Source of the DNA: DVEG01 sp964405435
Lineage (GTDB): Bacteria > Cyanobacteriota > Cyanobacteriia > Cyanobacteriales > Oscillatoriaceae
DNA: 64,000 nucleotides
NCBI GenBank assembly: GCA_964405435.1
Contig: CAYOOD010000019.1
Coordinates: 29,208-93,207 of the forward strand
Direction of reading: 5' to 3'
Position 1 is the stretch's first letter. Each line of letters opens with the position of its first letter. The notes beneath the pieces are model-generated. The model did no database searches and was not told where the DNA came from. It saw only the letters and a program-made list of their open reading frames with translations. Made by a program: the position numbers and the translations under genes. This document shows positions 25,928 through 35,572 of the stretch, piece after piece.

Positions 25928-27079
25928 TCACTGGAATTGCTGCCAATTTTCCGGTATTTCTAGATAATCCGGCAGCACAGTTGCGCTATCTCCAAATGCC
26001 GAGGCAATTTGTTCCTGTTCCAAGCCTTCGGTTTTGTCGAGGATTGCTCCTTTCAAATCGGCTTCGGTGAGAATTGCACCTTGCAAATTCGCTTCAGTCA
26101 GGTTGGCATTTTGCAAGTTCGCTCCAAACAGAATCGCACCTTGCAGGTTGGCTTCTCGGAGATTCGCACCTTGCAGGTTGGCTTTCCAGAGAATCGCACC
26201 TTGCAAATTGGCTTCTGTAAGAACCACCTCTTGCAGGTTGGATTCCGTGAGAATGGCTTCTCGCAATTGTGCTCCAAATAGAATCGCTTCTTGCAAGTTG
26301 GCTTTAAATAAGATAGCCCCGACGAGGTTGGCTCCAAACAGAATCGTCCCGATAAGGTTGGATTCCGTCAGGATTGCCCGCTGCAAATTGGCTTTGCGGA
26401 TATCTGCGCCCGCGATATTCGTATTTCGCAGATCGACGATCTGATCTTCCTGCTCGTTTTTCGCGTCGCGGCGTCCGATAACGGTGAGGGCGGCTTGAAT
26501 GTCGATCGCCAGTTTCGATCCCGGCTCTTTGTCTTCTTCCGATCGCAACTCTTCTGAATTGGGCAGCTCAACTATTTTTTTAGAGGCTTTTTCTCGGACA
26601 AAAGCCGTTAAAATTTGAACAATTGTCCAGTGTTCTCGCTCGTTTTTATTGGCCATCTGTTCCAGAGCGTAAATGCCTCCCAGACGGATTGCCAGATTGT
26701 CAGAGCCCAGTTCTTCAATGGCTTTGGTAAAGCGATCGGAGACTTTCCCCGCTTCGGAAACCTCGACACTTTGAATCGCCGCTAGGGTATTTTTCTCGAA
26801 CAGCTCCGCTCGCTCAGCGCCGTAATAAATATTTAACAGGATGGCACTCCCTCCAAAAAGTATTGCCAGAGTTTTTATGGCTTCAATCCGAGCGGCTAGG
26901 GAGTGAATGCGCAGCTCGAAAAGTTTTTCGGCAGTCAGGGTTTCGGTAAAATTATCCGGGAGTTTGCTGTAAAGAATCACAAATATCAATCCAGCCAAAG
27001 CCAGTAGGGCGGCGGAAAAAAATATAGAAAGTTGAAAATTTAACCTGTTTTTCAGTTTATCCCGATCTTTATCACTCAT
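25928..27079 (-). CDS. Membrane-anchored pentapeptide-repeat protein
   Basis: 383 residues. Two N-terminal membrane helices (about 17-37 and 67-86) are followed by a cytoplasmic helical domain with the block KVSDRFTKAIEELGSDNLAIRLGGIYALEQMA, found in many membrane pentapeptide proteins of cyanobacteria. The C-terminal part (about 215-355) has about 28 pentapeptide repeats, mostly of AxLQGA form, then a closing DYLEIPENWQQF. Role unknown; such proteins may scaffold membrane complexes. AGGAG stands 12 bases before the start. Confidence 0.88.
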   Translation of the reverse strand: MSDKDRDKLKNRLNFQLSIFFSAALLALAGLIFVILYSKLPDNFTETLTAEKLFELRIHSLAARIEAIKTLAILFGGSAILLNIYYGAERAELFEKNTLAAIQSVEVSEAGKVSDRFTKAIEELGSDNLAIRLGGIYALEQMANKNEREHWTIVQILTAFVREKASKKIVELPNSEELRSEEDKEPGSKLAIDIQAALTVIGRRDAKNEQEDQIVDLRNTNIAGADIRKANLQRAILTESNLIGTILFGANLVGAILFKANLQEAILFGAQLREAILTESNLQEVVLTEANLQGAILWKANLQGANLREANLQGAILFGANLQNANLTEANLQGAILTEADLKGAILDKTEGLEQEQIASAFGDSATVLPDYLEIPENWQQFQ

Positions 27080-27254
27080 AGTCTGGCACTCTCCTGATTG
27101 ACTGGAACTTTTTAATAAACTCCTGTCGGTAAAGACAAGACCGCTCGGCGATGGTGCTGCCTGAATTTTTAGGATACTGAGGCATCGGTGCCCAGACGAG
27201 GTGACGCCCGCATTCAGTCAGGCGTTCTCCAGGGTTTCCGGGTTTCAGCCCCCG

Positions 27255-27290
27255 AAAATAAAATAGGAGCGCTACGCCTGCGCCCCTATT
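27255..27290 (-). terminator. Rho-independent terminator
   Basis: On the minus strand AATAGGGGCGC pairs with GCGCTCCTATT and is followed by TTATTTT, about 25 bases past the SLH glycosidase stop. Confidence 0.75.
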
Positions 27291-27313
27291 CTAACGGGAA
27301 AAGTGAGAGCGAC

Positions 27314-29335
27314 TTACTTCACAGACACGGCAACGGGTGTACTTTCATTCGCCATGCGATCGACAGCACGCAGGGCATAGGTTCCCGGTTGGACGCTAAC
27401 AGAGACAGTCCCCGCCGACAGCACGCGCGCGAGAGTCCAGCGATCGCCATTTTGCTGGTAAAGCGTCCAAGAACGAATCTCCCCGCTCGCCGGATTCCAA
27501 ACAATATTGCCATCTTTCACCGCCACGCCAGTCGGGGGCGCAGGGGGTGCGGCATCCAACCACGCCATCTGCGGCACCAGCGCCGGAGCAGTATAAGTGG
27601 AAGCTTTGAAATTGTCGAAAACCCCCTCGCGATTTTCATTAAAAGACTTCATGCTGTAGAAAATATTCCCCAGAGCCAGCTTTTCTTTGAGATCGCGCGT
27701 AATTTGCACCTGCCGAGCAATTTCCTCAAATGTCCAGCTTTTTCCGTCGAGCAGCGAGAGATTATTGCCAATATAGAAATGCCGTCCCTTGGGATTATTT
27801 TCTACCCACCATTTGAGCAGAACGGGATAGCTCTGAGCGGGGGGATCGATGCGCCAGTACAGTTGCGGCGCGTAATAATCGACCCACCCCTCTGCGAGCC
27901 ATTTTTTCGAGTCTAAATAGAGTTCGTTGTAGGCGTCCAAACCGCGAATTCCGGGCGGTTGTCCGGGGCGGTAAATTCCAAAAGGACTGATGCCAAATTT
28001 AACGTGCGGCTTGACAGAACGAATTCCCTTGGCTAGGCGCTCCACTAATTGATTGAGACTTTGCCGCCGCCAGTCATTTAAAGACAGGGTGCCGCCATTC
28101 GCTTTATAAGCGGCATAAGTGGCGCTGTCAGGAAAGGGGAGATTGACGATGGGATAGGGATAGAAATAGTCATCTAAATGCACTCCATCTATGTCGTAGC
28201 GGCGCACGACATCGAGAATGACATTGTAGGTCCAATCCTGAACCACTTTTGCGCCGGGGTCCATCCACAGTTGATTGCCGTATTGCTGAACGAATTCGGG
28301 ATGGGTGACGGCGATGTGAGGGCTGACATTGGGAGAACCGGTCAGCTTGCTTTTAGCGCGGTAGGGATTGAACCAAGCGTGCAATTCAATATTGCGCTTG
28401 CGGCATTCTGCGATAATAAATTCGAGCGGATCGTAGTAGGGTTCTGGCGGCTTGCCTTGGGTTCCCGTCAGCCACGCGCTCCACGGTTCCAATTGCGAAG
28501 CGTAGAGGGCGTCGCCTTCCGGGCGCACCTGAAAGATCAGGGCGTTGAAATTGAGGGATTGCAGGCGATCGAGAATTTGAATCATTTCCGCTTTTTGCGT
28601 TTCAACTGGCAGTCCGGCTTTAGAAGGCCAGTCTCTGTTCCAGACGGTTGCTACCCACGCGCCGCGAAATTCTCGAACGTGATTGATGCTGCCCGTCGAA
28701 ATATCTCCCGGCGGCGTCGCGCCTCCAGGGGGAATGACGATATAGCTCGATTGAATATTAGGAACTTGTCCCAGATAGGCTAAAGCTTGGTAGACAAACG
28801 CGGCGACTTCGCCCCGGGTGGCAATTTGGTTGGGTTTGAGTAATTTTAAATTGGGGTAGTTGACGACCATTTTTGCGCCAACGGCGATCGCGAGCTTGTC
28901 GGTTGCGTAGCCGGGGATTTCTTTGGTATCGTGAAATAGAGCGGGCAGGGCGGCTTTGAGGGCTCCGAGGCGATCGGAAGTTATCCCCAAACCGCTGACG
29001 AGGGAAATCAAGACTTGCACCCGGGAGATTGATTCGTCGGGACGGAAGCGCCGGTTGGGATAGCCGGATAAAAACTCTGTTTCGTAAGCTTTTTTAATCG
29101 CCGATGCCGCCCAGTGACGGGCAGGGACATCGGCAAAGGGGGAATACTGCCGCTTTGACGGTTTCTGAAAAGCTTTGCTGAGCAGGGCGGCAAACTGAGC
29201 GCGGCTCATGGGTTGGTTGGGTTGAAAAGTCCCGTTAGGAAAGCCGCTGATAATGCCGCGTTGCGCCAAGGCTTGAATGAAGGGACGCGCCCAATTATTT
29301 TTAATATCGGAGAAGTTAACCGGGTTCGATACCAT
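27314..29335 (-). CDS. SLH-domain family 10-like glycosidase (GHL10/DUF187)
   Basis: 673 residues. Three S-layer homology domains at about 5-50, 65-110 and 130-190 (FSDIKNNWARPFIQALAQRGIISGFPNGTF is the classical SLH start) would bind cell-wall polymer. The GHL10 barrel (about 220-570) has FRGAWVATVWNRDWPS, LNFNALIFQVRPEGDALY, ELHAWFNPYR, IDGVHLDDYFYPYP and WVDYYAPQLYW; the Asp pair in LDD is the likely catalytic centre. A C-terminal fibronectin-like segment ends VAVSVK. No signal peptide is seen before the first SLH, although the protein should act outside. It may act on peptidoglycan or sheath polysaccharide. Confidence 0.9.
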   Translation of the reverse strand: MVSNPVNFSDIKNNWARPFIQALAQRGIISGFPNGTFQPNQPMSRAQFAALLSKAFQKPSKRQYSPFADVPARHWAASAIKKAYETEFLSGYPNRRFRPDESISRVQVLISLVSGLGITSDRLGALKAALPALFHDTKEIPGYATDKLAIAVGAKMVVNYPNLKLLKPNQIATRGEVAAFVYQALAYLGQVPNIQSSYIVIPPGGATPPGDISTGSINHVREFRGAWVATVWNRDWPSKAGLPVETQKAEMIQILDRLQSLNFNALIFQVRPEGDALYASQLEPWSAWLTGTQGKPPEPYYDPLEFIIAECRKRNIELHAWFNPYRAKSKLTGSPNVSPHIAVTHPEFVQQYGNQLWMDPGAKVVQDWTYNVILDVVRRYDIDGVHLDDYFYPYPIVNLPFPDSATYAAYKANGGTLSLNDWRRQSLNQLVERLAKGIRSVKPHVKFGISPFGIYRPGQPPGIRGLDAYNELYLDSKKWLAEGWVDYYAPQLYWRIDPPAQSYPVLLKWWVENNPKGRHFYIGNNLSLLDGKSWTFEEIARQVQITRDLKEKLALGNIFYSMKSFNENREGVFDNFKASTYTAPALVPQMAWLDAAPPAPPTGVAVKDGNIVWNPASGEIRSWTLYQQNGDRWTLARVLSAGTVSVSVQPGTYALRAVDRMANESTPVAVSVK

Positions 29336-29591
29336 AGTCCACCTGAACCATAGAAGTTACTCACAAACTTCAGCCTTCAAGAGCGCCTCTCAGTCAGGAT
29401 CGTTGTTGAAGGCTGGCAAGTGTCGGGGGTTGGCGGGGGGTTGGCGATCGCCCTGTGTCATCGATGGGGAGAAATTGTGTTAAGAAAGCCTGAAATCATC
29501 GCTAGGTGGCTTCCGGAAAACTCGCTTCCATGCTAACTTTTAGCTATTAGCACAAATTTAAAATCTAAACTCTAAAATCGACTCGGTGGAT

Positions 29592-31292
29592 ATGAGCAAT
29601 AGAGAATTTCTGCGATCGCATCTGCTGCAACTGGAAGGGCGCGGGTATAAAGCCTACAAGGATATTCAGGGACAGTATAAATTCTCCGATTTTACCTTGA
29701 TTGTGGATTACGTTCAAGGAGATCCCTACGCCGCCCCCAGCAAATTTCGGGTGCGGGTGCCGCAGCGCGTGGCTGGGTTTGAGCCGGAACTCTACCGCAA
29801 TCGCAGCCGAAAAATTGCCCTGGAAGATTACCTGATTCGACAGTTCGAGCGGGCGACGCGGGAATTCAGCAGCCGCCGGGGTTCTGGAAAAAGTGGCGCG
29901 ATCGCGATCGCGCGCGTTTCTCAACAAGTGCTCGATCGCACCTGTGCTTTCATCACCGACGAATTTGTCGAAATGCGATTTGTCGTCGGACTCCCCGCCG
30001 CCGGCAGGCGGATTTTAGGGCGAGAAGCTGCCGAAATGCTCTGCGACGACATCCCGCAAATTGCGGATCGCGCCTTAAAATTTCAAAAACTCGATGCAAG
30101 AAAACTCCAGCAGCACGTCGAAACCGTAGAAGATGCCGACTGGCTGCGCGAACAATTGCCCCAACGCAATTTAATCGCTTTTATTGCCGACGGCGCTATT
30201 TTACCGCGACAGAGCGGCGTCGATCCGAAACCGGCGCTTGACGGCATCGCTTTTCAATCTCCCGATTCCCGGCGCGTAGAATTTACTTGCCCGAATCGGG
30301 GTAAAATTACAGGCATGGGAATCCCGGCGGGGGTGACATTAATTGTCGGCGGCGGCTATCACGGCAAATCTACTTTGCTCAGAGCGATTGAATTAGGAAT
30401 TTACAACCACATTCCCGGCGACGGGCGGGAATTTGCGGTGACAAATCCAGCAGCGGTAAAAATTCGCGCTGAGGACGGGCGATCGGTGGCAGGCGTGGAT
30501 ATTTCCCCGTTTATCAACCAACTGCCGCAGGGGCGTTCTACAGCAAAATTTTCTACGGCGAATGCCAGCGGCAGTACCTCGCAGGCGACAAACATTATGG
30601 AAGCGCTGGAAGCGGGGGCTCGCGTGTTGCTAGTGGATGAAGACACGGCAGCGACTAATTTTATGATTCGCGATCGCCGGATGCAGGAACTCGTCGCCAA
30701 AGATAAGGAACCGATTACGCCGTTTATCGACAAAATCCGTCAATTATATAGTGAAATAGGCGTTTCGACAATTCTCGTTATGGGCGGCAGCGGCGATTAT
30801 TTCGACGTAGCCGATACCGTGATTGCGATGGAGGATTTCGAGCCGCGAGACGTCACGGCAAAAGCGCGGGCGATCGCGCAAAAATACGCCACCGGACGCG
30901 CTGCCGAAGGCGGCAAGACTTTCGGACAAATTACGCCGCGCGTGCCCTTACCTTCCAGTATAGATCCGAGTCGGGGTCAGCGGGACGTGAAATTAAAAGT
31001 GCGGGATGTGGATGAGGTGATGTTCGGAACCGAGGATATCGATTTGTCAGCGGTGGAACAGATTGTCGATGCGGGGCAGGCGCGCGCGATCGCCGAGGCG
31101 ATGGTTTACGCAAAGCGGCACTATATAGACGGGAAGCGATCGCTTTCCGAGATTTGCGATTTGATTGTTGCCGATATTGAAGCGCAGGGATTGGATGTTC
31201 TCACGCCATTTCCCCAAGGCGATTTAGCTTTATTTCGCCGATTTGAGTTAGCGGCTGCGATTAATCGCTTGCGGACTCTTGAGGTGCATTAG
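29592..31292 (+). CDS. ABC-ATPase of the PF09818 family
   Basis: 567 residues of a stand-alone, atypical ABC-ATPase without membrane segments, related to trypanosomal MRB1590 which binds RNA. The phosphate loop is GGGYHGKSTL near residue 253, the Walker B region VLLVDEDTAATNFM near 345, and the C-terminus is conserved (YIDGKRSLSEICDLI). Its bacterial role is not established; RNA binding or repair is suggested for relatives. ATG 29592 is chosen over GTG 29586. It is divergent to the SLH gene and is followed by a good terminator. Confidence 0.85.
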   Translation: MSNREFLRSHLLQLEGRGYKAYKDIQGQYKFSDFTLIVDYVQGDPYAAPSKFRVRVPQRVAGFEPELYRNRSRKIALEDYLIRQFERATREFSSRRGSGKSGAIAIARVSQQVLDRTCAFITDEFVEMRFVVGLPAAGRRILGREAAEMLCDDIPQIADRALKFQKLDARKLQQHVETVEDADWLREQLPQRNLIAFIADGAILPRQSGVDPKPALDGIAFQSPDSRRVEFTCPNRGKITGMGIPAGVTLIVGGGYHGKSTLLRAIELGIYNHIPGDGREFAVTNPAAVKIRAEDGRSVAGVDISPFINQLPQGRSTAKFSTANASGSTSQATNIMEALEAGARVLLVDEDTAATNFMIRDRRMQELVAKDKEPITPFIDKIRQLYSEIGVSTILVMGGSGDYFDVADTVIAMEDFEPRDVTAKARAIAQKYATGRAAEGGKTFGQITPRVPLPSSIDPSRGQRDVKLKVRDVDEVMFGTEDIDLSAVEQIVDAGQARAIAEAMVYAKRHYIDGKRSLSEICDLIVADIEAQGLDVLTPFPQGDLALFRRFELAAAINRLRTLEVH

Positions 31293-31330
31293 CGAGCTGA
31301 TAATATACCCTAAAGGGTGTGACTGCGCGA

Positions 31331-31360
31331 AAAAAGCCCCCGTTGCTTGGGGCTTTTTTG
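31331..31360 (+). terminator. Rho-independent terminator
   Basis: AAAAAGCCCC and GGGGCTTTTTT form a 10-bp stem around an 8-base loop, about 40 bases behind the ABC-ATPase gene; the A/T symmetry lets it work in both directions. Confidence 0.85.
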
Positions 31361-31517
31361 TTGATGAGAGGCAGAAGAAGCGCGATCGCTTTATTGTATT
31401 TTGATTCCGCCCTTAGTCAATTTTTTTACCTCCTGTTTTGTGGTAAAGTAAAGGAAACGTGGGGTAAAGATTTGCGCCCTCCCTATCCAATTCGTTTCTA
31501 AACAATACATCTACAAG

Positions 31518-32177
31518 ATGACACAGCTAACGCTAGCAATTTTTAAGACCGCCGCCAGAGAGTTTGCGCTAGAATTGAGTGCAACGGCGATCTCCAACTT
31601 GTATGGCATTACAGATGGCAAAGCAGTAGGAACGTATGTAGAACAGACATTCCATCGGTATTTATTAGCCAAATACTCCTATACGCCAGGGAGTTCTGCA
31701 AGCGGGATCGATTTTCCTGAGTTAGAGGTAGACTTAAAGGTAACCTCCATCCGACAACCGCAGTCTTCGTGTCCTTTTCGCGATGCCAGCCAGAAAGTGT
31801 ATGGGCTTGGTTATCATCTTCTCGTACTTGCCTATGAGAAGACTGACGATCGCGTGTTAAGCGCCGCTCGTTTAAACTTCCAGCACGCTATATTTGTATC
31901 GCGGGAACAAACAGGAGATTACCAAACAACTTATGGATTGCGAGAAGTGCTACGCCGCAATGGCAATAAGGATGATGTGGTTGCATTTCTTGAGGATCGC
32001 AACCTGCCTCTGGATGAAATTGGACGCGAACTTCTGGCGGAACGGATAATGGTGCAACCTCCAGAACAAGGCTACCTGACAATTTCCAATGCCTTGCAGT
32101 GGAGGCTTCAGTACGGCAGAATTATCTCTCTGGGAACACTAGGTAAAACTGAAGGATTGGAGAATCTCCTTGTCTAA
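31518..32177 (+). CDS. Type II restriction endonuclease (PD-(D/E)XK)
   Basis: A 219-residue nuclease paired with the methyltransferase behind it. The catalytic core is GIDFPELEVDLKVTS: Asp65 and Asp72-Leu-Lys74 form the D...DxK metal site. The following SIRQPQSSCPFRDASQKVYGLGYHLLVLAYEK is the conserved family signature of small cyanobacterial REases. The cleavage site cannot be predicted by eye. Its last 8 bases overlap the TTG start of the methyltransferase, so the pair is translationally coupled, with the nuclease first. Confidence 0.8.
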   Translation: MTQLTLAIFKTAAREFALELSATAISNLYGITDGKAVGTYVEQTFHRYLLAKYSYTPGSSASGIDFPELEVDLKVTSIRQPQSSCPFRDASQKVYGLGYHLLVLAYEKTDDRVLSAARLNFQHAIFVSREQTGDYQTTYGLREVLRRNGNKDDVVAFLEDRNLPLDEIGRELLAERIMVQPPEQGYLTISNALQWRLQYGRIISLGTLGKTEGLENLLV

Positions 32178-33708
32178 ACAATTTGGCGACTTTCAAACCC
32201 CTCCCGCTCTTGTAACGGCTGTCCTTGAATGTCTGGGTGCTAGTGGCCATAAATGGCCCCGAGTTCTCGAACCGGCTTGCGGTTGCGGTAACTTTATTGC
32301 GGGATTACTCAATCTTAGCATTCATCCCCGCGAAATTCAAGCGATTGAGTTGCAAAACTCCTATATCAGAAACGCTCGAAAAATTGCCGACCAGTCTTCT
32401 TTTACTCGCGTTGTTATCAAACAAGGACAACTATTCGAGATGAATCTTCTGCGAGACTTGCACTGGAGCGAAACAGGCTCTCTCTTGGTTGTCGGAAATC
32501 CGCCGTGGGTGACAAACTCGGCTCTAGGCGCGATCGCGAGTAACAACCTTCCTCACAAGAGAAATCTAAAAGGACTTAAAGGACTTGAGGCGGTAACGGG
32601 CAGTGCTAATTTCGACATTGCCGAATATATTTGGATAAAATTAATTAAAGAACTGGCTCCAGAAAAGCCCGCGATCGCTCTTCTCTGCAAAACTTCGGTA
32701 GCTCGTAACGTTCTCCAGTTTGCTTTTGATGCAAAATTACCAATTTCAAAAGCTTATCTCAAGCTTATTGATGCTAAAAAGTGGTTTGGGGCGGCGGTTA
32801 GTGCCTGCCTGTTTTGCGTCGAAGTGGGAACAGAAAAACCACAGTACGAAGCCGCCGTTTACCGAGATTTATACGCGACCGATCCGGATTCTACTATCGG
32901 CATTGCAGGGGGAAAACTGGTGGCAGATATGGGAGCTTCCCAGCGATTAGCTTTCGCTGATGGAGTGTGCCCTCTTATATGGCGTCAAGGGCTAAAACAC
33001 GATGCTGCTTCCGTGATGGAGCTAACCTACAATCCTTTAGGGACTCTTCAAAATAAGCTGGGCGAAACAGTTCTTGTCGAATCGGAATATGTTTACCCCT
33101 TGCTTAAAAGCACGGATGTATTTAAGCAATCGATCGCGCGAAACTACAGGGCTGTCATAGTTCCTCAAAAACGCTTGAGCGAGGACACGCATCAGTTACA
33201 GCAAGCTGCGCCAAAATTGTGGAGTTATCTGACGGCACGGGCGGAGATTTTCGCTCGGAGAAAATCATCTATTTATCGCGGCAAGCCACCGTTTTCTATA
33301 TTTGGGATTGGAGATTATTCATTTGCTCGCTACAAAGTGGGCATATCGGGCTTGCACAAAATTCCGAAATTCCGGGCGATCGCTCCGGTTGAAGGGCGTC
33401 CAGTTATGCTTGACGATACTTGTTATTTTATCGCTTGCTCCTCCCCGGAACAGGCTGCTTTTCTGACTAGCCTTCTCAACGCTCCACTTTGTATGGATGT
33501 TATTAATTCGCGGATGTTCGCAGATGCCAAGCGCCCGATTGCTAAAAAGCTACTGCAACGCATTGACTTAAAAGCATTGTTAAACAAAATTGAAATTCAA
33601 TCGGTGCTTAGCGAGGCTGAAATAGAGTTTGAAAAACTGACAAGTGCAGCGGGCAAACCCAAGCCTGTATGGCCTTCTTCATTAGAGGAACTTCTGGCGG
33701 AGGGGTGA
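32170..33708 (+). CDS. N6-adenine DNA methyltransferase of RM system 1
   Basis: 512 residues. FGDFQTPPALV is the motif X region, LEPACGCGNF (33-42) binds SAM, and NPPW (110-113) is the target-base motif of N6-adenine methylases; the long C-terminus should hold target recognition (FARYKVGISGLHKIPKFRAI). It protects host DNA from the adjacent endonuclease. The start is a TTG (32170) overlapping the nuclease stop; the protein beginning SKQFGDFQTPP supports it. Confidence 0.85.
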   Translation: MSKQFGDFQTPPALVTAVLECLGASGHKWPRVLEPACGCGNFIAGLLNLSIHPREIQAIELQNSYIRNARKIADQSSFTRVVIKQGQLFEMNLLRDLHWSETGSLLVVGNPPWVTNSALGAIASNNLPHKRNLKGLKGLEAVTGSANFDIAEYIWIKLIKELAPEKPAIALLCKTSVARNVLQFAFDAKLPISKAYLKLIDAKKWFGAAVSACLFCVEVGTEKPQYEAAVYRDLYATDPDSTIGIAGGKLVADMGASQRLAFADGVCPLIWRQGLKHDAASVMELTYNPLGTLQNKLGETVLVESEYVYPLLKSTDVFKQSIARNYRAVIVPQKRLSEDTHQLQQAAPKLWSYLTARAEIFARRKSSIYRGKPPFSIFGIGDYSFARYKVGISGLHKIPKFRAIAPVEGRPVMLDDTCYFIACSSPEQAAFLTSLLNAPLCMDVINSRMFADAKRPIAKKLLQRIDLKALLNKIEIQSVLSEAEIEFEKLTSAAGKPKPVWPSSLEELLAEG

Positions 33709-33799
33709 CTCAGCCTGGGTCAAATCCTTAAGATTGTGCCCGCTCTCTAATAGAGAGATAAAGGTATAATGAGATGAAAAATCTCAAGGAGTGACTGTG

Positions 33800-34162
33800 A
33801 TGCGCAAGCGTTTTATCATTGAAATGGGCATGGGAGTCGATCAGCACGGGCAGGAACCGACGATCGCAGCAGCGCGGGCAGTCCGCAACGCGATCGATTA
33901 CAATGCGCTGCCCGGTATTTGGGAAGTGGCTTCTTTGAGCGATCCCAATCAAATGATCGTCGAAGTACAGGTAGCAGTCCCCTATCCGGAGCAAGTGCGG
34001 GAAGCAGAGGTTTTAGCCGTGCTGCCCTTCGGGCAAAAAAGTCTCAGGGTTGAGGATGGGGGAATGGTGGTTCAGGGACGAGCGATCGCGTCTCTCAACG
34101 ATAAAAATGACGAAATGTTAGTGGCAGTTGCAGCAGTGACGGTTTGGGTAGAAACGGAATAG
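33800..34162 (+). CDS. Lin0512 family protein
   Basis: 120 residues, small alpha/beta protein of the Lin0512 family: RKRFIIEMGMGVDQHGQEPT, then AAARAVRNAIDYNALPG and a C-terminal strand-rich half ending AAVTVWVE. The family is conserved in many bacteria but its function is unknown. ATG 33800 is preceded by AAGGAG at 8 bases. TATAAT at 33765-33770 may be its -10 box. It lies between the two RM systems in the same direction but has its own signals, so is probably not a part of either. Confidence 0.8.
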   Translation: MRKRFIIEMGMGVDQHGQEPTIAAARAVRNAIDYNALPGIWEVASLSDPNQMIVEVQVAVPYPEQVREAEVLAVLPFGQKSLRVEDGGMVVQGRAIASLNDKNDEMLVAVAAVTVWVETE

Positions 34163-34270
34163 GCGATTCCCTGCGCGCCCGGGCAGGGGAAAACGAGCGA
34201 AATAACTGAGTTCACTTCTCCCTAAATATGATAGAATAGATTTGTTAAAATTTCCCCGAAAGGAGTGCTT

Positions 34271-35536
34271 TTGACGATTCTTAAACTCCCAGTTACTCCG
34301 GACAAAACCGCGTCAACTTTTGCCGACAATATGAAATTACCGGTGCATCGCTGGTTTAGGTTCAGCGCCGGGTTCTCTGCGCAATGGGTGGAAACCGTTA
34401 TTGCTAACGCAAAAAACCAGGGAAACGTCACTGTTCTCGATCCATTCGCGGGCTCTGGCACAACCTTGATTGCGGCTGAAAAAACTGGAGTTAAATGCTG
34501 GGGACTGGAGGCGCATCCTTTCCTGGTTCGCATAGCGAGAGCCAAGTTGTTATATCGGACTGAGCCTGCAATCTATCTGGAGCATGTAAAAAAGGTAGTA
34601 GAATGCGCTGAAACTCGGCAAGGCTGTGTAGATAATTATCCGGATTTGATTCGAGCTTGTTTCAGCGATCGCTCGCTTGAATGCCTGGATAGATTGCGAC
34701 AGGCTGGGGAAAAATTGGCTGACGATTCCCCCCAATCTCAGTTAGTATGGCTGACACTTATAGCGATTCTCCGCCCTGTTTCCCATGCCGGAACGGCTCC
34801 TTGGCAGTACGTTCTCCCGCAGCAAGCGAAAAAAACTCCCCTAGAACCCATGTCAGCTTTTCAGAGAATGGCTGAAAACATGGCTGCAGATATGAAACTG
34901 CTCAGCCAAACAGCGATATCTCGCTCTGCACTCCTTCAGTCAGATGCTCGAAGCTGCCAAGGCGTACCCGATAACTTTGCTAATTTAGTCATCACTTCAC
35001 CCCCCTACGCCAACAACTATGACTATGCCGATGCTACCCGCCTGGAAATGTGTTTTATGGGAGAAATTAACGGGTGGGGCGACTTGCAAAGTGCCGTGCG
35101 GCAATACCTGATTCGCTCGTGTTCGCAGCACGTCACCCATAAGAATGTCAATCTTGATGAAGTTTTGACAGCCTCCGAATTAGAGCCAATTCGCGCCGAG
35201 CTTATCGAAGTCTGCAACCACCTGACTCGAGAGCGCCAAATGCACGGGGGCAAAAAAAATTACCATCTCATGGTTGCCTGCTATTTTTTTGATATTGCGA
35301 GAGTTTGGAAAGCACTGCGACGGGCGTGTCAGCCTGATTCAACCGTTTGCTTTGTGATTGGCGATTCTGCTCCCTACGGGATTTATGTTCCGGCGATCGC
35401 GTGGATGGGAAAACTGGCGCTAGCGGCGGGGTTTGAGTCTTTTGAGTTTGAGAAGACTCGCGATCGCAACCTCAAGTGGAAAAACCGCAAACACAGAGTT
35501 CCTCTTTGCGAGGGGTGCTTGTGGGTTCGCGGCTGA
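34271..35536 (+). CDS. DNA methyltransferase (SPPY type) of RM system 2
   Basis: About 421 residues. The SAM site LDPFAGSGTTLIAA is near residue 57-70 and the catalytic SPPY at about 243-246, followed by ANNYDYADATRLEMCF and a late AdoMet-like region (TVCFVIGDSAPYG). SPPY suggests N4-cytosine (or N6-adenine) methylation. The order, SAM site first with a long insert before SPPY, is as in alpha-class enzymes and unlike most beta-class N4C methylases. The start is uncertain: AAAGGAG sits 6 bases before TTG 34271, and GTG 34265 is an alternative. Its endonuclease follows 36 bases later. Confidence 0.82.
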   Translation: MTILKLPVTPDKTASTFADNMKLPVHRWFRFSAGFSAQWVETVIANAKNQGNVTVLDPFAGSGTTLIAAEKTGVKCWGLEAHPFLVRIARAKLLYRTEPAIYLEHVKKVVECAETRQGCVDNYPDLIRACFSDRSLECLDRLRQAGEKLADDSPQSQLVWLTLIAILRPVSHAGTAPWQYVLPQQAKKTPLEPMSAFQRMAENMAADMKLLSQTAISRSALLQSDARSCQGVPDNFANLVITSPPYANNYDYADATRLEMCFMGEINGWGDLQSAVRQYLIRSCSQHVTHKNVNLDEVLTASELEPIRAELIEVCNHLTRERQMHGGKKNYHLMVACYFFDIARVWKALRRACQPDSTVCFVIGDSAPYGIYVPAIAWMGKLALAAGFESFEFEKTRDRNLKWKNRKHRVPLCEGCLWVRG

Positions 35537-35572
35537 TTAACTTATAATATAACCAGGGGTTTTAAGGAATCA

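Noticed and set aside
27091..27104. 14-base sequence CTCCTGATTGACTG shared with 52012-52025, in front of two minus-strand genes
   Set aside because: It contains the Shine-Dalgarno complement and two copies in 64 kb may be chance; no further similarity flanks it.
29315..29335. GGTTCGATACC as a tRNA T-loop
   Set aside because: It is the start of the SLH glycosidase gene on the other strand, and no cloverleaf can be built around it.
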